Assembly (NCBI RefSeq): GCF_037038585.1
Contig: NC_092524.1
Coordinates: 68,410,552 to 68,474,551 of the forward strand
Direction of reading: 5' to 3'
DNA from: Patagioenas fasciata
Lineage: Eukaryota > Chordata > Aves > Columbiformes > Columbidae
DNA: 64,000 bases
Each line of letters opens with the position of its first letter. Positions within the stretch are counted from its first letter, which is position 1. Under the pieces are notes generated by a model. The model did not search any database and was not told the DNA's origin. It saw only the letters and a list, made by a program, of their open reading frames with translations. Positions 1 through 12,139 of this stretch are shown piece after piece. A program made the position numbers and the translations under genes.

Positions 1-1105
1 ATGTTTGCGGATAGAAGCTCTCAGTTGATGCTTCTCTCTGGCCTCTTGAACCCACATACATGTTGTAATTCACAATTCCACTTGATCTACAGCCTTTTGC
101 CATCCCACTATACATATATATAGATATGTTTACATATCCCCCTCTATATCCATAAATGAACCAGAACTGATATACTCAAGATGGAGCGAGCCATAGACTT
201 AGATCATGACATGAAAATGTTAAAATCTGGTGTCACATCTATCACTTCCCATTTTTCTGGTAGGTATCACTGCGTTCATAAGACTTTTTGGTTACATTTC
301 TATGCTTATTTTTTCTCTTTATAATATTCAAATTCAGGAAGTTTGACATTTTCTACCCTCAGTGTTCCAAAGGATGCTGGAAAACATCCAGTACTCATTT
401 TATCACTTTACTTTTTGGCCAGATTTCAGTGTAGCCTTTTTCATGCGGAATTAAAAGATCATACAACAGATTCATTTTTCATATGTTTCATTGTTTTAAA
501 TAATTAGTTCAATTTAGGGTCTTTTTTGTGTTCTCTTTTCAGAGACTTCGCAATCAATATGTTTACTACCAACTGAAGACATCATGAATATATGTGCGCA
601 TTAGCGGATAAATGCAAAAATTACATTTCGAATTCACTGTCACAAGCACTCACCCCTACAACACTCTTTTGAGGGTTTAATCAAGAAACAAAAACTTGTG
701 AACCCAAAGAAAACATCTCGACTTTCTAATTTCATCTGCTAAATACTCACCCGGGCTGTATATGAATGAATTACCGACCTGAAATTATGCACATAAATTA
801 TTCGGCAAACAAGGCTGAGTAATGAACAAATGTGAGTGAATTGCTGTGTTGGGGAAAAGAAAGCGAGGCACAATTCATTCAATCACCTACTCGTTATGGC
901 TGATTCCCTAGGCTCAAATTAGGCAATAATCAAGGATCCTTCAGCACGGCGTTGCTGGGGCCTCCGACTCTCATTCATAGCACTAAAAGCCCTGATAGAA
1001 ACACTTGGACACCCCACATGCATCAAGAAACTGCAATGCTTGATTTCACTTCAAAATACTCTCAGGTGTCTTTGTGCCAAACAATACTCAATGTGTGGCC
1101 TAATC
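1..1105. other. Intergenic, AT-rich, nothing recognised
   Basis: I see no open frame, repeat family or RNA gene that I can support here. The sequence is AT-rich and unique-looking up to the CR1 fragment that begins near 1106. Confidence 0.5.
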
Positions 1106-1352
1106 CAGAATCATAGAGTCATTTCAGTTGGAAGAGACACTCATTGAGTCCAACCATAACCTAACCCAACTCTAGCACAAAACCATGTCCCTAGGAACCT
1201 CGTCTAAACACCTTTTAAACCCCTCCAGGGATGGTGACTCCACCACTGCCCTGGGCAGTCTGTTCCAATGCCCGACAACTCCTTCCGGGAAGAATTTCTT
1301 CCTAATATCCAATCTAAACCACCCCTGGTGTAACTTGAGGCCAAACTTGAGA
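1106..1352 (-). mobile_element. CR1 LINE 3' fragment, reverse orientation
   Basis: On the + strand the element opens with the reverse complement of a CR1 3' terminus (AGAATCATAGAGTCATTTCA, then GTTGGAAGAGACA). The minus strand translates like the C-terminal end of the CR1 ORF2 product, with the [20 protein letters not shown] type motif near the 5' side. It is 5'-truncated and diverged, so it is inactive. It lies head to head with the CR1 fragment at 1413. Confidence 0.85.
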
Positions 1353-1412
1353 CCAACTGCTATCTTGTAGTGTAAACAGGGTAATGACATCAGCACAGGT
1401 AAAACCCTGAGG

Positions 1413-2080
1413 AGAAGGAATTGGGGTGTTGGTTGATGAGAAGCTCAACACGACCCGACAACGTGCCATCACAGCCCAGATCAATTATATCTTGGGCTGT
1501 ATCCCCAACCCTATGGGCAGCAGGTGGAGGGAGGTGATTCTGCCCCTCTGCCGCGCTCTGGTGAGACCCCCCTGCAGTGCTGGTCCAGCTCTGGGTCCTC
1601 AGCACAGGACACACATGGACCTGCTGGAGAGGGGCCAGAGGAGCCACAGGAATGATCTGAGGCTGGAACAGCTCTGCTGGGAGGACAGGCTGAGAGAGTT
1701 GGGGTGTTCAGCTGCAGAAGAGAAGCTCCAGGGAGACGTTATAGCAGCCTGCCAGTACATAAAGGGGACCTACAGGAAAGCTGGAGAGGGACTTTTTACA
1801 AGAACATGTAGTGATAGGACAAGGGGTAATGGCTTTAAACAGAAATAGGGGAGATTTAGATTAGATATAAGGAAGAAATTCTTGCCCAGGAGGGTGCTGA
1901 GGCCCTGGCACAGGCTGCCCAGAGAAGCTGTGGATGCCCCATCCCTGGAAGTGTTCAAGCCCAGGCTGGATGGGACTTTGAGCAACCTGGTCTGGTTGGA
2001 AGGTGACCCTGCCCATGGCAGGGGGGTGCAACTAGATGATCTTTAAGGTCCCTTCCAACAAAACCATTCTGTGATTCTAC
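1413..2080 (+). mobile_element. CR1 LINE 3' fragment (about 670 bp)
   Basis: This reads in + orientation from the ORF2 C-terminal region (GVLVDEKLN-like, REVILPLCRALVRP, then DRTRGNGFK near 1820) to the 3' end CCATTCTGTGATTCTAC at about 2080. A frame of about 140 codons stays open from 1426 to 1848 and then breaks, so this is a dead 5'-truncated copy. The motif order is that of other avian CR1 copies in this window. Confidence 0.9.
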
Positions 2081-4989
2081 AAAAACCTATCCTGTGTCAT
2101 ATTTGAGCTTCCATACTCACACTGGGCACAGAACATGCACTGATGCTCCTGCACACTCTGCTTTTGGCACATCCACAGGATAAACCCTGATGAGGATTTG
2201 CTTGCAGGAAGCCCTTTCTTCCAGCCTCAGACAGAAAGGGCCACTCTAAAACTCCATCCATAATCCTCATCCTTGCAGAGTGGTCGGGCAAGGTGAGGAC
2301 GGGCTCTCACTGCCACCCAGGACATCACCCTGAACCCTCCAGAAGGGTCCCTCCAGTCAACCCAGCACCGACTACTGAATCACTGGGGCTCATGCAGTTT
2401 TGCGCTGTTGCCTGCAAAACTCTCCCCTACACTCCCCAGTGGATCTAACGAGACTTTGACAACAGGCTTCCCAGTAAGGGGGTTATATTGCAGGATAAAC
2501 TACCCCTTGTTCTGTTATCTGCTGCGTGGTGACTTTCTGCTCTGCGAAGGAGCAGGAGGTACTGTTATTATGCACCTCTGCAAATGGGAACAGCCATTAC
2601 CTGAAAATGTGGAAAGGATGCACAGACCAAATCAGATCCAAATCTGTATTCCCACTTGTAATTACCAAAGAGGTTTAAGAGTGATTTAGGAGATCTCCAC
2701 TTCTTGAATAAGGCTGTCTTCTAGCCAGTTCTTCAAAGGCACATTCTTTTTCCACGCAGAATTATTGGTCACTTGCATTTTGCGGTTCGCATGGGACTTC
2801 TGGAAATCTTGTTCTTGATGAAGGATCCTGACAAACTTGTGCACAGCTTATACATTGGGTGTGACCTCTCACCGCAGCTGCTCTCTATCCAACCATGCCC
2901 TCAGCCCTCATCTCCTGCCCGCTGAGCCAACACGACACACAAAGTCCACCTCCAAGCTTCCTGGCTGCCCTTTGGCCTCACCATACAGGTGTTTCATAGC
3001 TCTGATGTTTTGGGGAGAAACATTGTGCTAGCTGTGCTGGATGGTTGCTCTGTGCATGCACAAAACAGAGCCGGCATGCAGACATCTCTCAGGAAGCCAA
3101 GGATCGACAAAACACCCTCTGCCCTGAAGCTTTTTGGTTAAACACCTCTCCAATCAGACTTCTGGTGACTTAGTCTTCTGCTGAATCTCATGAAAAGTAA
3201 AAGGTGGAGGTTTTCTATGCAAACACAGCACTAAACAGATTATTAGCATGGGCCAAAATGAGCTCTATTCTCCTTTCATGTGTCCCCATTGCATTCTCAG
3301 GGTCCACCCTGAAGTGTCCACACCTTTGGTTTTGGCTACCAGTGTTCATTTAGTGCTTAGGCAACATGGAACATATTTTCAAAATGCCTTGAAGGATGTA
3401 GAAGTTACTATTCCCATAAAAATATGGGGATAGTAACTATATTTTAAAGGAGAGGAGAAATAGAAGCAGGAAAGAGATTAAAACCAGCAGTCATGTAGTG
3501 GAGAAAGAGCTTTCCACTGTGCAAGTCCACTGTATTGTTGACAGCTTTACCATTAAATGTCACCTGTTTGTTGTAAAGGCTGCAGCAGCCGGTCTGTTGT
3601 TTGGTTTGGTTTTTTTTTACAATGCACAACTTTTAGATCAAGACCATAATTGTAACAGTTTTGTCCAGAGTCATGACAGGGTGTCAGTAAATGAGCAGAG
3701 TAAAAGCATTCAGAGCATCGAGGGTCCTGTTGTTTTCCATTCGAGGAAAATATACAGCAAAACAAGATCGAATATTCAGTTAAATCTGGATTTTGGTTCT
3801 GGTGACCATCAAAACAAATGTAAAGGTGAGATTCCCAAGCCACTTTTACTCCAGTCACCTTCATCCAGCCAATTCTGATTTCCTGAGTAGGAGTAGCAGG
3901 TGGTGGAGGAGTTACAGCCAAGACTTACCGGGAGGATATTTTTGAAAGTATTAAAAAATATATCCCTGGAACTATCCTGAGCATTGCAAGCAGCACTTTT
4001 CTGCCTCAGAAAGGAATGTGGACACTTGTATTTCCTCACTAAAGGCAAAATACCACTGCCTATCTCTGGCCCTGTGTGAGCCAACTAAGCCTCAGTGTAG
4101 AATAGCCAGTATGAGTTGAATTCTTGCCCCAGGGAAATCAGAGCTGAGTTATTGTTTGGTGACATCAGGATTTGATTCAGTGCGAACCAGAGAAAAATGA
4201 AGGCAAAACTATGAGATCCCAGCCAGCAATATATTCAAACCCACATGTAAGCTTAAGATCACAAATAGTCCCAAATCAAATACAAGTACTGGAGGTACTG
4301 GTCTTAAGTGAATAAAAATGGGTTTGCGCATGCACGGTAATAAATTGTAAGAAGGATGATGGTTGAAGTTGCCTAATTCCCTGCAGCGTTTCGGAGTTTC
4401 TGCTTCTAGTTATCTTAAATATCTACGCCACGATGAAGAGAGAGTGACAAGATCAGCATTGCCGCAGTGTGGTGTGGAGCAAGCGGGAGTTTCACTTCCC
4501 AGGCCAGATATTCTCCCTTTCTGCTCCCCAAGCGAGTCCTGTTAAAGGGAAATTTGTGCCTGTAGCATCACATGAGAGAAGTAACCAACACTTTCATACG
4601 CCACTTTACACTGAAATGTTTGTTTAATACTCACTGTAATGTAATCTTTGATATAATTAGATTAGCAGACACGAAATACTCTGCTAGTTCCATTCTCAGT
4701 ACCCCGCCAGTGAAGTTAGTAGAATGATCTGGCGTCAGCTTCGCGTTCATCACACGTGCTTGTAATATAAAATCCACTTTTTACAATAAAAGATTATTCT
4801 ATTGCTGAAATTTTAGTAAAAGCAGAGGATGAAAAGACCTCAAGAACATCCTCTAATCTATCCCCGTGTAACCAGAAAGGATCAGCTATACATTTTTTGT
4901 TCTTAAAAGCTTGCCATGGTGACCCTCTCCAGGAGCTGACTGCAAGACTTCACTGGCCGCAGTTAACATCTTTTTCAGGATTCTTTAGG
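2081..4989. other. Intergenic, nothing recognised
   Basis: No conserved coding exon, RNA gene or clear repeat was recognised on either strand. Short open frames of up to about 126 codons occur but show no domain or splice context. A weak CR1-like signature (AAAAGACCTCAAGAACATCC) at about 4835-4880 may be an old remnant. Confidence 0.4.
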
Positions 4990-5463
4990 TCAGTACTTCT
5001 CGCCCTGTCCACCCTGGACATGAAGATGGTGTCTTGTGTTAGTTGACTCTTTCATAAGCTGAAGAAGCCCATGACAAGTCCTGGTTTGGAGCTCTCTGCT
5101 CATTGCTGTGTGCCACTTGGCACACTTCTGAATTAGCCCCCGGGATTCTTGCTGGGCTCCAGCTGCTGCTTCCTGACAGCTCAGGCTCCTCTTCATGCTC
5201 TTTTCCAAAGAGCTCCAGCTGTTTTCCCATTGTTCTCCAGCCTGTATTTGTGTAGCTGTTTGTTCCTTCCTAAGCCTAGCACCTTGTGCTCCTCTTAATC
5301 CAAGTGTTCTGCCTTTTTCAGACTGCGTTTCTGCTTTCTCAAGATCCTTTGCAACTCTGGTCCTGTCTCTGCAGTTCAGCCTTGCCTGGCTTTGCCTCCA
5401 AATGTAAAAAATACCATTTCTAGTCCATTGAAAATTTTGAATAATACACCAGCTCTCACCCAT
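4990..5463 (-). other. Unexplained 157-codon ORF with coiled-coil-like composition
   Basis: An uninterrupted minus-strand frame from ATG (5463) to stop (4990). The product is rich in E, K, Q, R and A, with heptad-like stretches (RVAKDLEKAETQSEKGR and SSLEKSMKRSLS) and no membrane segment. I do not recognise the protein. There is no obvious promoter, and splice sites could not be settled. A weakly CR1-like stretch lies just beyond its 3' end, so it could be part of an old transposable element, a decayed retrocopy or chance. I do not call it a gene. Confidence 0.25.
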
Positions 5464-7850
5464 CTCTTAGACTTTACTGGTGAACCATTGAGAATTATTC
5501 TCTGAATCATTTTGCACTCAGACTTTTACAACTTCACATACACCACATTTCCTTAGCTTGCCTGTGAGAACGGCCGGTCAAAGTCTAACTCATGTCAAGA
5601 CTTACGACTTGAACCATTTCTCCTCTGTCTCAACACCTGTTACTCTTGTCACGTAAGGAAATTAGACCGGTTTAACATGATTTGTCCTTGACTAATCCAT
5701 GTTGACTGTCATTAATCTTCTCGTTTTCTCTTAAATGCTTAGAAATTGTTTGATTATTTGTTTCAGGATTTTTCAGGAAATTTAAGATAAGCTGATGTGT
5801 CCATAATTCCTTAACTCCTCCTTCCAACCCTTCCCTATTCCAATAAGTTTCCATTCCCATCTTCTTCATCTTCCACAGTTATGAAGGGTATTTACTCACT
5901 TAAATATTTCATATCATAGGGAATCTATAAGCAAAACAGCAGCTGGCAGAGGACCTTCTGAAAATATTATTGTATTTTAATGACCATATGCTAAATCATA
6001 TTTTAAACAGTTTTAGGTAGCTTTTTTCAAAAGACTATAGTGTTGATCTGTGTGTCTGCTGAAGAAAATAAGAGATTTCTCATTGGCTCCAATTTATTTC
6101 CTTAAATTCAGAGATATTCAATATACATTGCTACGGTAAATGGTGAACATGGTGCCTATTGTACAGCTTTCAGCAAACTCACTCAAGAGGATAGAGAGCC
6201 ACATGATTTTTTAATATGCTGGAACTACATTCTGCTCTTGCTTGACAGCTGTAAACCAAACCCAAGCGAAGTGGTCAAACTGAGCCTAAAACTGTTGACG
6301 GGTGTTATTGCAAGAATTTCCTGCCAGCCTGCTCTGTTCAAGCAATAAAGTGGGATGGGTCGGAGTGTGTGGGTGAGCAGCTCTTGCAAGAAGATCAGCA
6401 TATTGACTTGCTCAAGTGAAAATATCTCCTTGTGCAATGCTGAGAGCACCAAACAATGACGGAACGAGCAACTGGCTGGATGAGAAAGCCGAACACGTGT
6501 AATTCTCATAGCGCTTTCCCTTCTGTGCCAGGAACTGTTTTCAGCGGAGTTGGGTCTATACACATCAGCTGAGATCATAGCTACCGGCCTTAGCTTTGCA
6601 GCTCTACATTGAGCTTTCCCGTACATCACATTTGCAGCTTCCCCCTGAACCCTTCCTTCTCTGCCCCTTTTTGATAAAGGGTTGTGAAGAGAAGAGCTGG
6701 CTCTGGCTGTCCACAGTGCAGCACATCATTTTAAATTGATAATTCCCCATTAGCTTCACAGGCCAGGTGCCAGGCATAACGGAATGTTCTATGAAATCAT
6801 CTCTAAAGAAGCATCTCTGCTCTTAAGTATATTTTCACTGGGTTTCTAAGCACACATCAAGTGCAGGTTCAACAGAAAGGTGGGGAGATTCCCCGTGCTC
6901 TGTTGTTTCTTCCAAAACCAGTAAGGGCCGCTGTGTCCCCAAGAGATGGGGAGAAGTGAGAGGAGTCTTGGCAGGGTAGCAAAGACAGAAAGAAACTCTT
7001 CCTGGAAAGCTCAAGAGCTCCTTATTAGAAGGAGCATTCTCAAATGAGGTTACCAACCCACCTTTTACTCCTGCTGAGCCAGGACTTCTTCCTGCCATTG
7101 AGAGTAGGCAAGGGGGAGAGAAGTCAGCTTTACTTATCAAGGAGTCATATGATTTCACCTATAGCAGGAAGAAAAAAGTTAAGTCCAAGAAATGGAATAA
7201 ATATTGCAATGACGCATCAGTGACAGATCTCTGCTTGATTTGTTTCTTTTTTTTTTAACCTGTCCAACCTCTCTCACTGTTATTTCACACTTGGTTTCAA
7301 CGTACCTACAGAGGTGGAGATGGCAATTCTGCCGCTGTATTGATTCTGACGCATGAGAAAAATGTCATCTTCCCAAGGACTGCTGTCGGAAGTGATGCAG
7401 ATTGTGACTTTTGTGTCTTCCTCTGCTAAAATAAACTTGGTTTATGGCAGAGGGTCACTGCTGTGGGAATTGCAGAGAGGCTGGAGTGCTGTACAACACT
7501 ACCCTCTTGTGATTTCTCTTGTTACGACACTTTCTGAACTGTGTTTTTTGCAGAGTGACCATTTTACACAGAAGATTCCCTCTCTGAACATGAATCCTAC
7601 CATTAAACAGCCAGTTTCCTCACTGGGAACTGAACAACGCTATTTGATACAAACACCTACATTTTGTTTTTACCGAATTCCTCTTTTCTTGTGTTTATAA
7701 CTTTGTGTAATTTTTGTATGATTCTATATTTGCTGCTTCAGGAACTTGGACAAACCCAGTATTTCCACTTCTGTCAGCAAGTGTTGCTTTTCCCCTCTGA
7801 ACGCAGAGTTCAGTGCAGAAATTTCAGACTTGCACGTACATCTTTGCTAT
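5464..7850. other. Intergenic, nothing recognised
   Basis: AT-rich unique-looking sequence. Two minus-strand open frames (6225-6629 and 6835-7158) have no recognisable motif or splice context and are not called. Confidence 0.4.
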
Positions 7851-8230
7851 CATGGAATCATGGAATCATAGAACTGTTTGGGTTGGAAGGGACCTTAAAG
7901 ACCATCTAGTTCCAATCCCCTGCCATGGGCAGGGACATCTTCCACTAGACCAAGTTGCTCAAAGCCCCATCCAACCTGGTCTCAGACACTCCAAGGGATG
8001 GGACACCCACAGCTTCTCTGGGCAGCCTGTCCTAGAGCCTCACCACCATCATGGGAAAGGATTTCTTCCTTATGTCTAATCTAAATCTCCCCTCTTTCAG
8101 TTTAAAACCATTATCCCTCGTCCTGTTACTGCACTCCCTGATAACGATCCCTCCCCATCCTTTTGTAGGCTCCCTTTAAATACTGGCAGGCTGCTATAAG
8201 GTCTTCCTGGAGCCTTCAGTCATCTCAACT
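7851..8230 (-). mobile_element. CR1 LINE 3' fragment, reverse orientation
   Basis: The + strand opens with the tandem CR1 terminus (ATGGAATCATGGAATCATAG) followed by GTTTGGGTTGGAAGGGACCTT, the standard reverse-complement CR1 3' end. Homology runs to about 8230 through the phrase GGCAGGCTGCTATAAGGTCT. The copy is 5'-truncated. The first three units of the 8-bp terminal repeat are visible. Confidence 0.9.
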
Positions 8231-8412
8231 GCAGAGGACCAAAGTCAAGCCGCGTTAGTTTAACAACAGCCTGCCAGTTGTTTGTACCCTCTCTTTATCC
8301 TTAAAATATCACAAAAAAAGACAAGGGAATTAGCACCAGGAGCCCTGATCTCCGTGGCGAGGTGCAGGGACACTCATACACCCAGTAGCCAAGGAACAGC
8401 AAAGTTAGACGC

Positions 8413-8442
8413 TGGTTGTCCAACTGGTTGTCCAACTGGTTG
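8413..8442. repeat. Short 12-bp tandem repeat
   Basis: TGGTTGTCCAAC occurs twice and then as a partial third copy (TGGTTGT). A second local duplication of GACAGCAAGGTGG follows at about 8444 and 8474. It is small and probably arose by slippage. Confidence 0.7.
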
Positions 8443-8545
8443 TGACAGCAAGGTGGGCTGGGTGGAAGAGGTGAGGACAGCAAGGTGGCCTCAACAACAA
8501 AGACACAGCCCAGCAGCACCCGAGCAAAGCAAACAGAGATGCTTG

Positions 8546-8727
8546 GGTGCCAGAGCCTGGCCCAGGCTGCCCAGAGCGGGTGTGGAGTCTCCTTCTCCGA
8601 GACATTCAAGCCTGCCTGGACCAACCTGTGTGATCTGCTCTGTGATCCTGCGTGAGCAGGGGGGTTGGACTGGGGGATCTACAGAGGTCCCTTCAACCCA
8701 AACCACCCTGTGATTCTGTGATTTTGT
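8546..8727 (+). mobile_element. CR1 LINE 3' end fragment
   Basis: Begins within the CR1 phrase CCAGAGCCTGGCCCAGGCTG and ends at CTGTGATTCTGTGATTTTGTG. It carries the diagnostic tail with TGTGATCTGCTCTGTGATCC and GGGGGATCTACAGAGGTCCC, shared with the copies at 10921 and 55199, so it belongs to the same subfamily. Only the last 180 bp or so remain. Confidence 0.9.
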
Positions 8728-10920
8728 GAGAGCAACCAGGTTCAGTTGAGAGTCCAGATCATCAGACAAGTCCATGGCGATGGGGTAAGTGCAAGGAGAA
8801 GCAGACACAGTCGTGCTGGTCAGCCATCCACTGCAACCAAAGGTGTCCCTGAGCCCAACCACGCAAACCCCCAGGAAGGGCACGTCCATGGGGCCGTAAC
8901 GCTGACAAGCCACATGAAAACCTTCTTACCTGAAAAATCAGATCCTAAAATGTCTCATTTATTTTTTACTTGGACACGTGGAAAGGAAAAAGTGACAATT
9001 TCATTATTGATTTGCTGCTGAACTCAGAGTTCAAGTAACATGGTCACTGTTACATGCTGGGTAACCTTTTTCAAGAATCATTGTTGATAAGTGAAGAACA
9101 ATGGAGAACATTTAGTTGGAAGGAATTCTACTTCCATGTCAAATGCTCATGTCAAACTACTTCCCCTTCTTTGAGAAAATAAAAGAATGCTTCTTTGTTA
9201 AGCACTGACCTGCTCCCACTGTTTATTGCCCAGATTAAGTACATCTCAATATTCTGTCACCAACATCCCTATTTCTGGTGCAGCTGGGATGTCACCTTTA
9301 TTATAACAGGGATCGTGGCATGTTTAGATGTCCGTTTTCCACCAAGGTCTCCTTGAGATCAGATCTAATGTAGAGCCATTGTGAAGCTAAATAAATTTGT
9401 AGGTATTTCCTTTAAATACTTAAGAGAAAAAGAGGAAGGTCATGAACAGCTCCCTTTCTTTTCATAGATAAAAACTACACAGGGTTTCCCTAAGTGTGGG
9501 TGTTTTCTTAACAAGTAAGTTAGCCATAGAAACCCCCGAGGTCACAGAGTTACTAAACAAAGAACTAGAAACAAGGAAGCTTGTGTTCCAACCCCATCTC
9601 TGCTTCAGAAGGTGTGATTTTCAACAGCATGAGGGTGCTCAAGGCTGCCAGAGGTTCAACAAACACTGAGAGGAAACCTATGGAATAAAATGTACCTAAA
9701 GCTATTTTAAAAAGACAAGAAATAAAACAACAAAGAGGTACAGTAGGGACTCAGACTAAGACCATCTCAGTAGTGACTGTAGGACACCTTTCACCTAACG
9801 TCAGAGAGTGACAGTGGGGTTATCCGAGACAAACCAGTTATGCCAAGTTCCCTTTATTGAACGAGATGATAGCAAATCCAAAGCACAATTTATCTACTTT
9901 AGGATGAGCTCGATCCCAGCACAGAAGCGCCTTTTCCTCTCCGTTGAAGTTAAGTGGAATCAAAAGCACCAGCTCAGAGGCATCTGTCCTGCCCATGTCT
10001 GCTTTGGGCAGATGGATCCTCACTACGGATAAGGAACAGTTAAGACCTTCTGAGGTTGGAAGTGGTTCAACAGGTATTGGAAGCGGAACAAAGAATATTA
10101 CCGGTGTGTAGAAGAGCACACAAAAGAGGCTTTTTTTTTGCATGGTTCCTGTAGCCTCACTGCAGTTAGTAGCGTGTTTCCATGATAAGTTAGATGATCT
10201 TCACCCTCTCTAATAACGTTTGGTGGCATTGGATCATCTTCCTAACACAGATATCACCCTAATGTGTGGCTGAGACGCTCTCAATCACCCTGCAGCAACA
10301 TAGCAAAGTAGAACAGAATTTGGGCCACCCCTGCAGTGACAGGACATTTGTTTGTTCTTTCTGTTTAAACTACCAGAGGACAGTGAACGTAACAGTGCTG
10401 CTGGTGAGCCAGAGCAGTTCTGATCAGGCCCACAAGTGTCCTTTGGTGCCCGAAAACACACCAAAAAAACTCATTAAACCCCTGAACAAAATTATTTATG
10501 TGAAACATCTTTGCAGAGCAGATATAAGTGTCTAAAATCTGCAGAGCAACTGGATACATGAAGTCAATGTGAACAGAGATAATATGCATTAAACTTTCTC
10601 AATGGGGACTTGGAAAAGAACAAATATATCTCATTGTCAAAAATAAAGCATTTCCATCATTAATTACTTTGAATAATAGCTTTATAATTCACTCACTTTA
10701 AAATAGCTATTTTACTCTTTTCTTACTTTACTTCAGAACTCAGCAATTCATAAACAGAAACCTGTAACCCCACGGTCTATTTTCTTCCTAATTAAAGAAT
10801 CCTGTTAGGACACGTAGAGTAGTTGCTGGATTTTCCTTTTAAGTCCAGACCTGTCACTTCCTTGAAAAATAACTGTAGCAAATGAAAATGAGCAGGTCTT
10901 ACAACAGCCCTGCAAAGCTT
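8728..10920. other. Intergenic, nothing recognised
   Basis: No gene, RNA or clear repeat was recognised in this stretch. Scattered short open frames lack splice context and known motifs. Confidence 0.4.
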
Positions 10921-11164
10921 TCATGTGAGAACAGACCGAAACACAGGAGGCTCCATCTGAACATGAGGAGAAACTTCTTTGCTGGGAGGTGCCAGAGCCT
11001 GGGCCAGGCTGCCCAGAGCGGGTGTGGAGTCTCCTTCTCTGAGACATTCAAACCCGCCTGGACCCACCTGTGTGATCTGCTCTGGGACCCTGCGTGAGCA
11101 GGGGGGTTGGACTGGGGGATCTACAGAGGTCACTTCAACCCCAAACATCCTGTGATTCTGTGAA
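10921..11164 (+). mobile_element. CR1 LINE 3' end fragment
   Basis: Carries the same tail as the copies at 8546 and 55199 (ATCTGCTCTGGGACCCTGCG, then TTGGACTGGGGGATCTACAG) and ends at CATCCTGTGATTCTGTGAAC. The 5' part encodes the HRRLHLNMRRNFFAGR segment of the ORF2 C-terminus. It is truncated and inactive. Confidence 0.9.
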
Positions 11165-11606
11165 CAGAAAGAACGCACTATTTCTTTGTCCTTTGAGAAG
11201 CGGCGTGTGTACACTAACGGAAACCTCCGACTGAAAGGATTTGTTGCTGAAATCTAGCAGTGTCTTCTTAAAACTGGGATTATTTAATGTGGAACAGCAG
11301 TGGAGAAACTAGATTGCTTGATACTCAGCTTTGTTGAGTTTCCACCGTGTTCAGATGCACAAGGCAGCCATGTGCCCATCCAGCTGAGGAACCACGTCCT
11401 GCACGCAGCTTTGGGAAGGAATAGCAACAACTCCTGTGCTCTTCCCTCATCTGTAACCGAGCATCACCCACCAGAACACTGTTCCCAGACCCAGCACTGC
11501 TGGCAGCGTCCTGTGGGCAGCGCCTGTGCTGACAAAACAAAACAAAGCACAAACGCCAGTGCGACCACCTCCTGGGGCAGGGGAGGCAGCAAAGGGAGGT
11601 GTTTAA
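11165..11606. other. Intergenic spacer, nothing recognised
   Basis: Unique-looking sequence between two CR1 fragments, about 1 kb upstream of the NAA30 CpG island. An open frame from 11300 on the + strand runs into the following CR1 and is not supported as coding. Confidence 0.4.
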
Positions 11607-12115
11607 TCATAGAGTCCCAGAATGCCAGGGATTCGAAGGGACCTGGAAAGCTCATCCCATGGAGCAGGAACACCCAGCTGAGGTTCCACAGGAAGGTGTC
11701 CAGGCGGGTTTGAATGTCTGCAGAGAAGGAGACTCCACAACCTCCCCGGGCAGCCTGGGCCAGGCTCTGACACCCTCACCAGAAACAAGTTTCTTCTCAT
11801 ATTTAAGTGGAACCTCTTGTGTTCCAGTTTGAACCCACTGCCCCTTGTTCTGTCACTGGTTGTCACCCAGAAGAGCCTGGCTCCATCCTCCTGACACTCC
11901 CCCTTTCCATATTGATCCCCAGGAATGAGTCCCCACTCAGTCTCCTCTCCTCCAGCTCCAGAGCCCCAGCTCCATCAGCCTTTCCTCACACGGGAGATGC
12001 TCCACTCCCTTCAGCACCTTGGTGGCTGCGCTGGACTCTCTCCAGCAGTTCGTCCCTCTAGAACTGAGGGGCCCAGAACTGGACACAATATTCCAGGTGC
12101 GACACAATATTCCAG
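11607..12115 (-). mobile_element. CR1 LINE 3' fragment next to the NAA30 promoter
   Basis: Reverse-oriented CR1 opening at ATCATAGAGTCCCAGAATGC and continuing through the subfamily-specific CCCATGGAGCAGGAACACCC and GAGGTTCCACAGGAAGGTGT. It ends at GGACACAATATTCCAG, which is duplicated with a 19 bp offset (12082 and 12101). The truncated 5' end stops at the edge of the CpG island, so the element is the immediate upstream neighbour of the promoter. Same subfamily as the copies at 35658, 45416 and 57700. Confidence 0.9.
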
Positions 12116-12139
12116 ACATAGACAGAGGCTCCATAGGCG

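Noticed and set aside
1426-1848. Plus-strand frame of 140 codons
   Set aside because: It is the decayed C-terminal part of CR1 ORF2, not a host gene.
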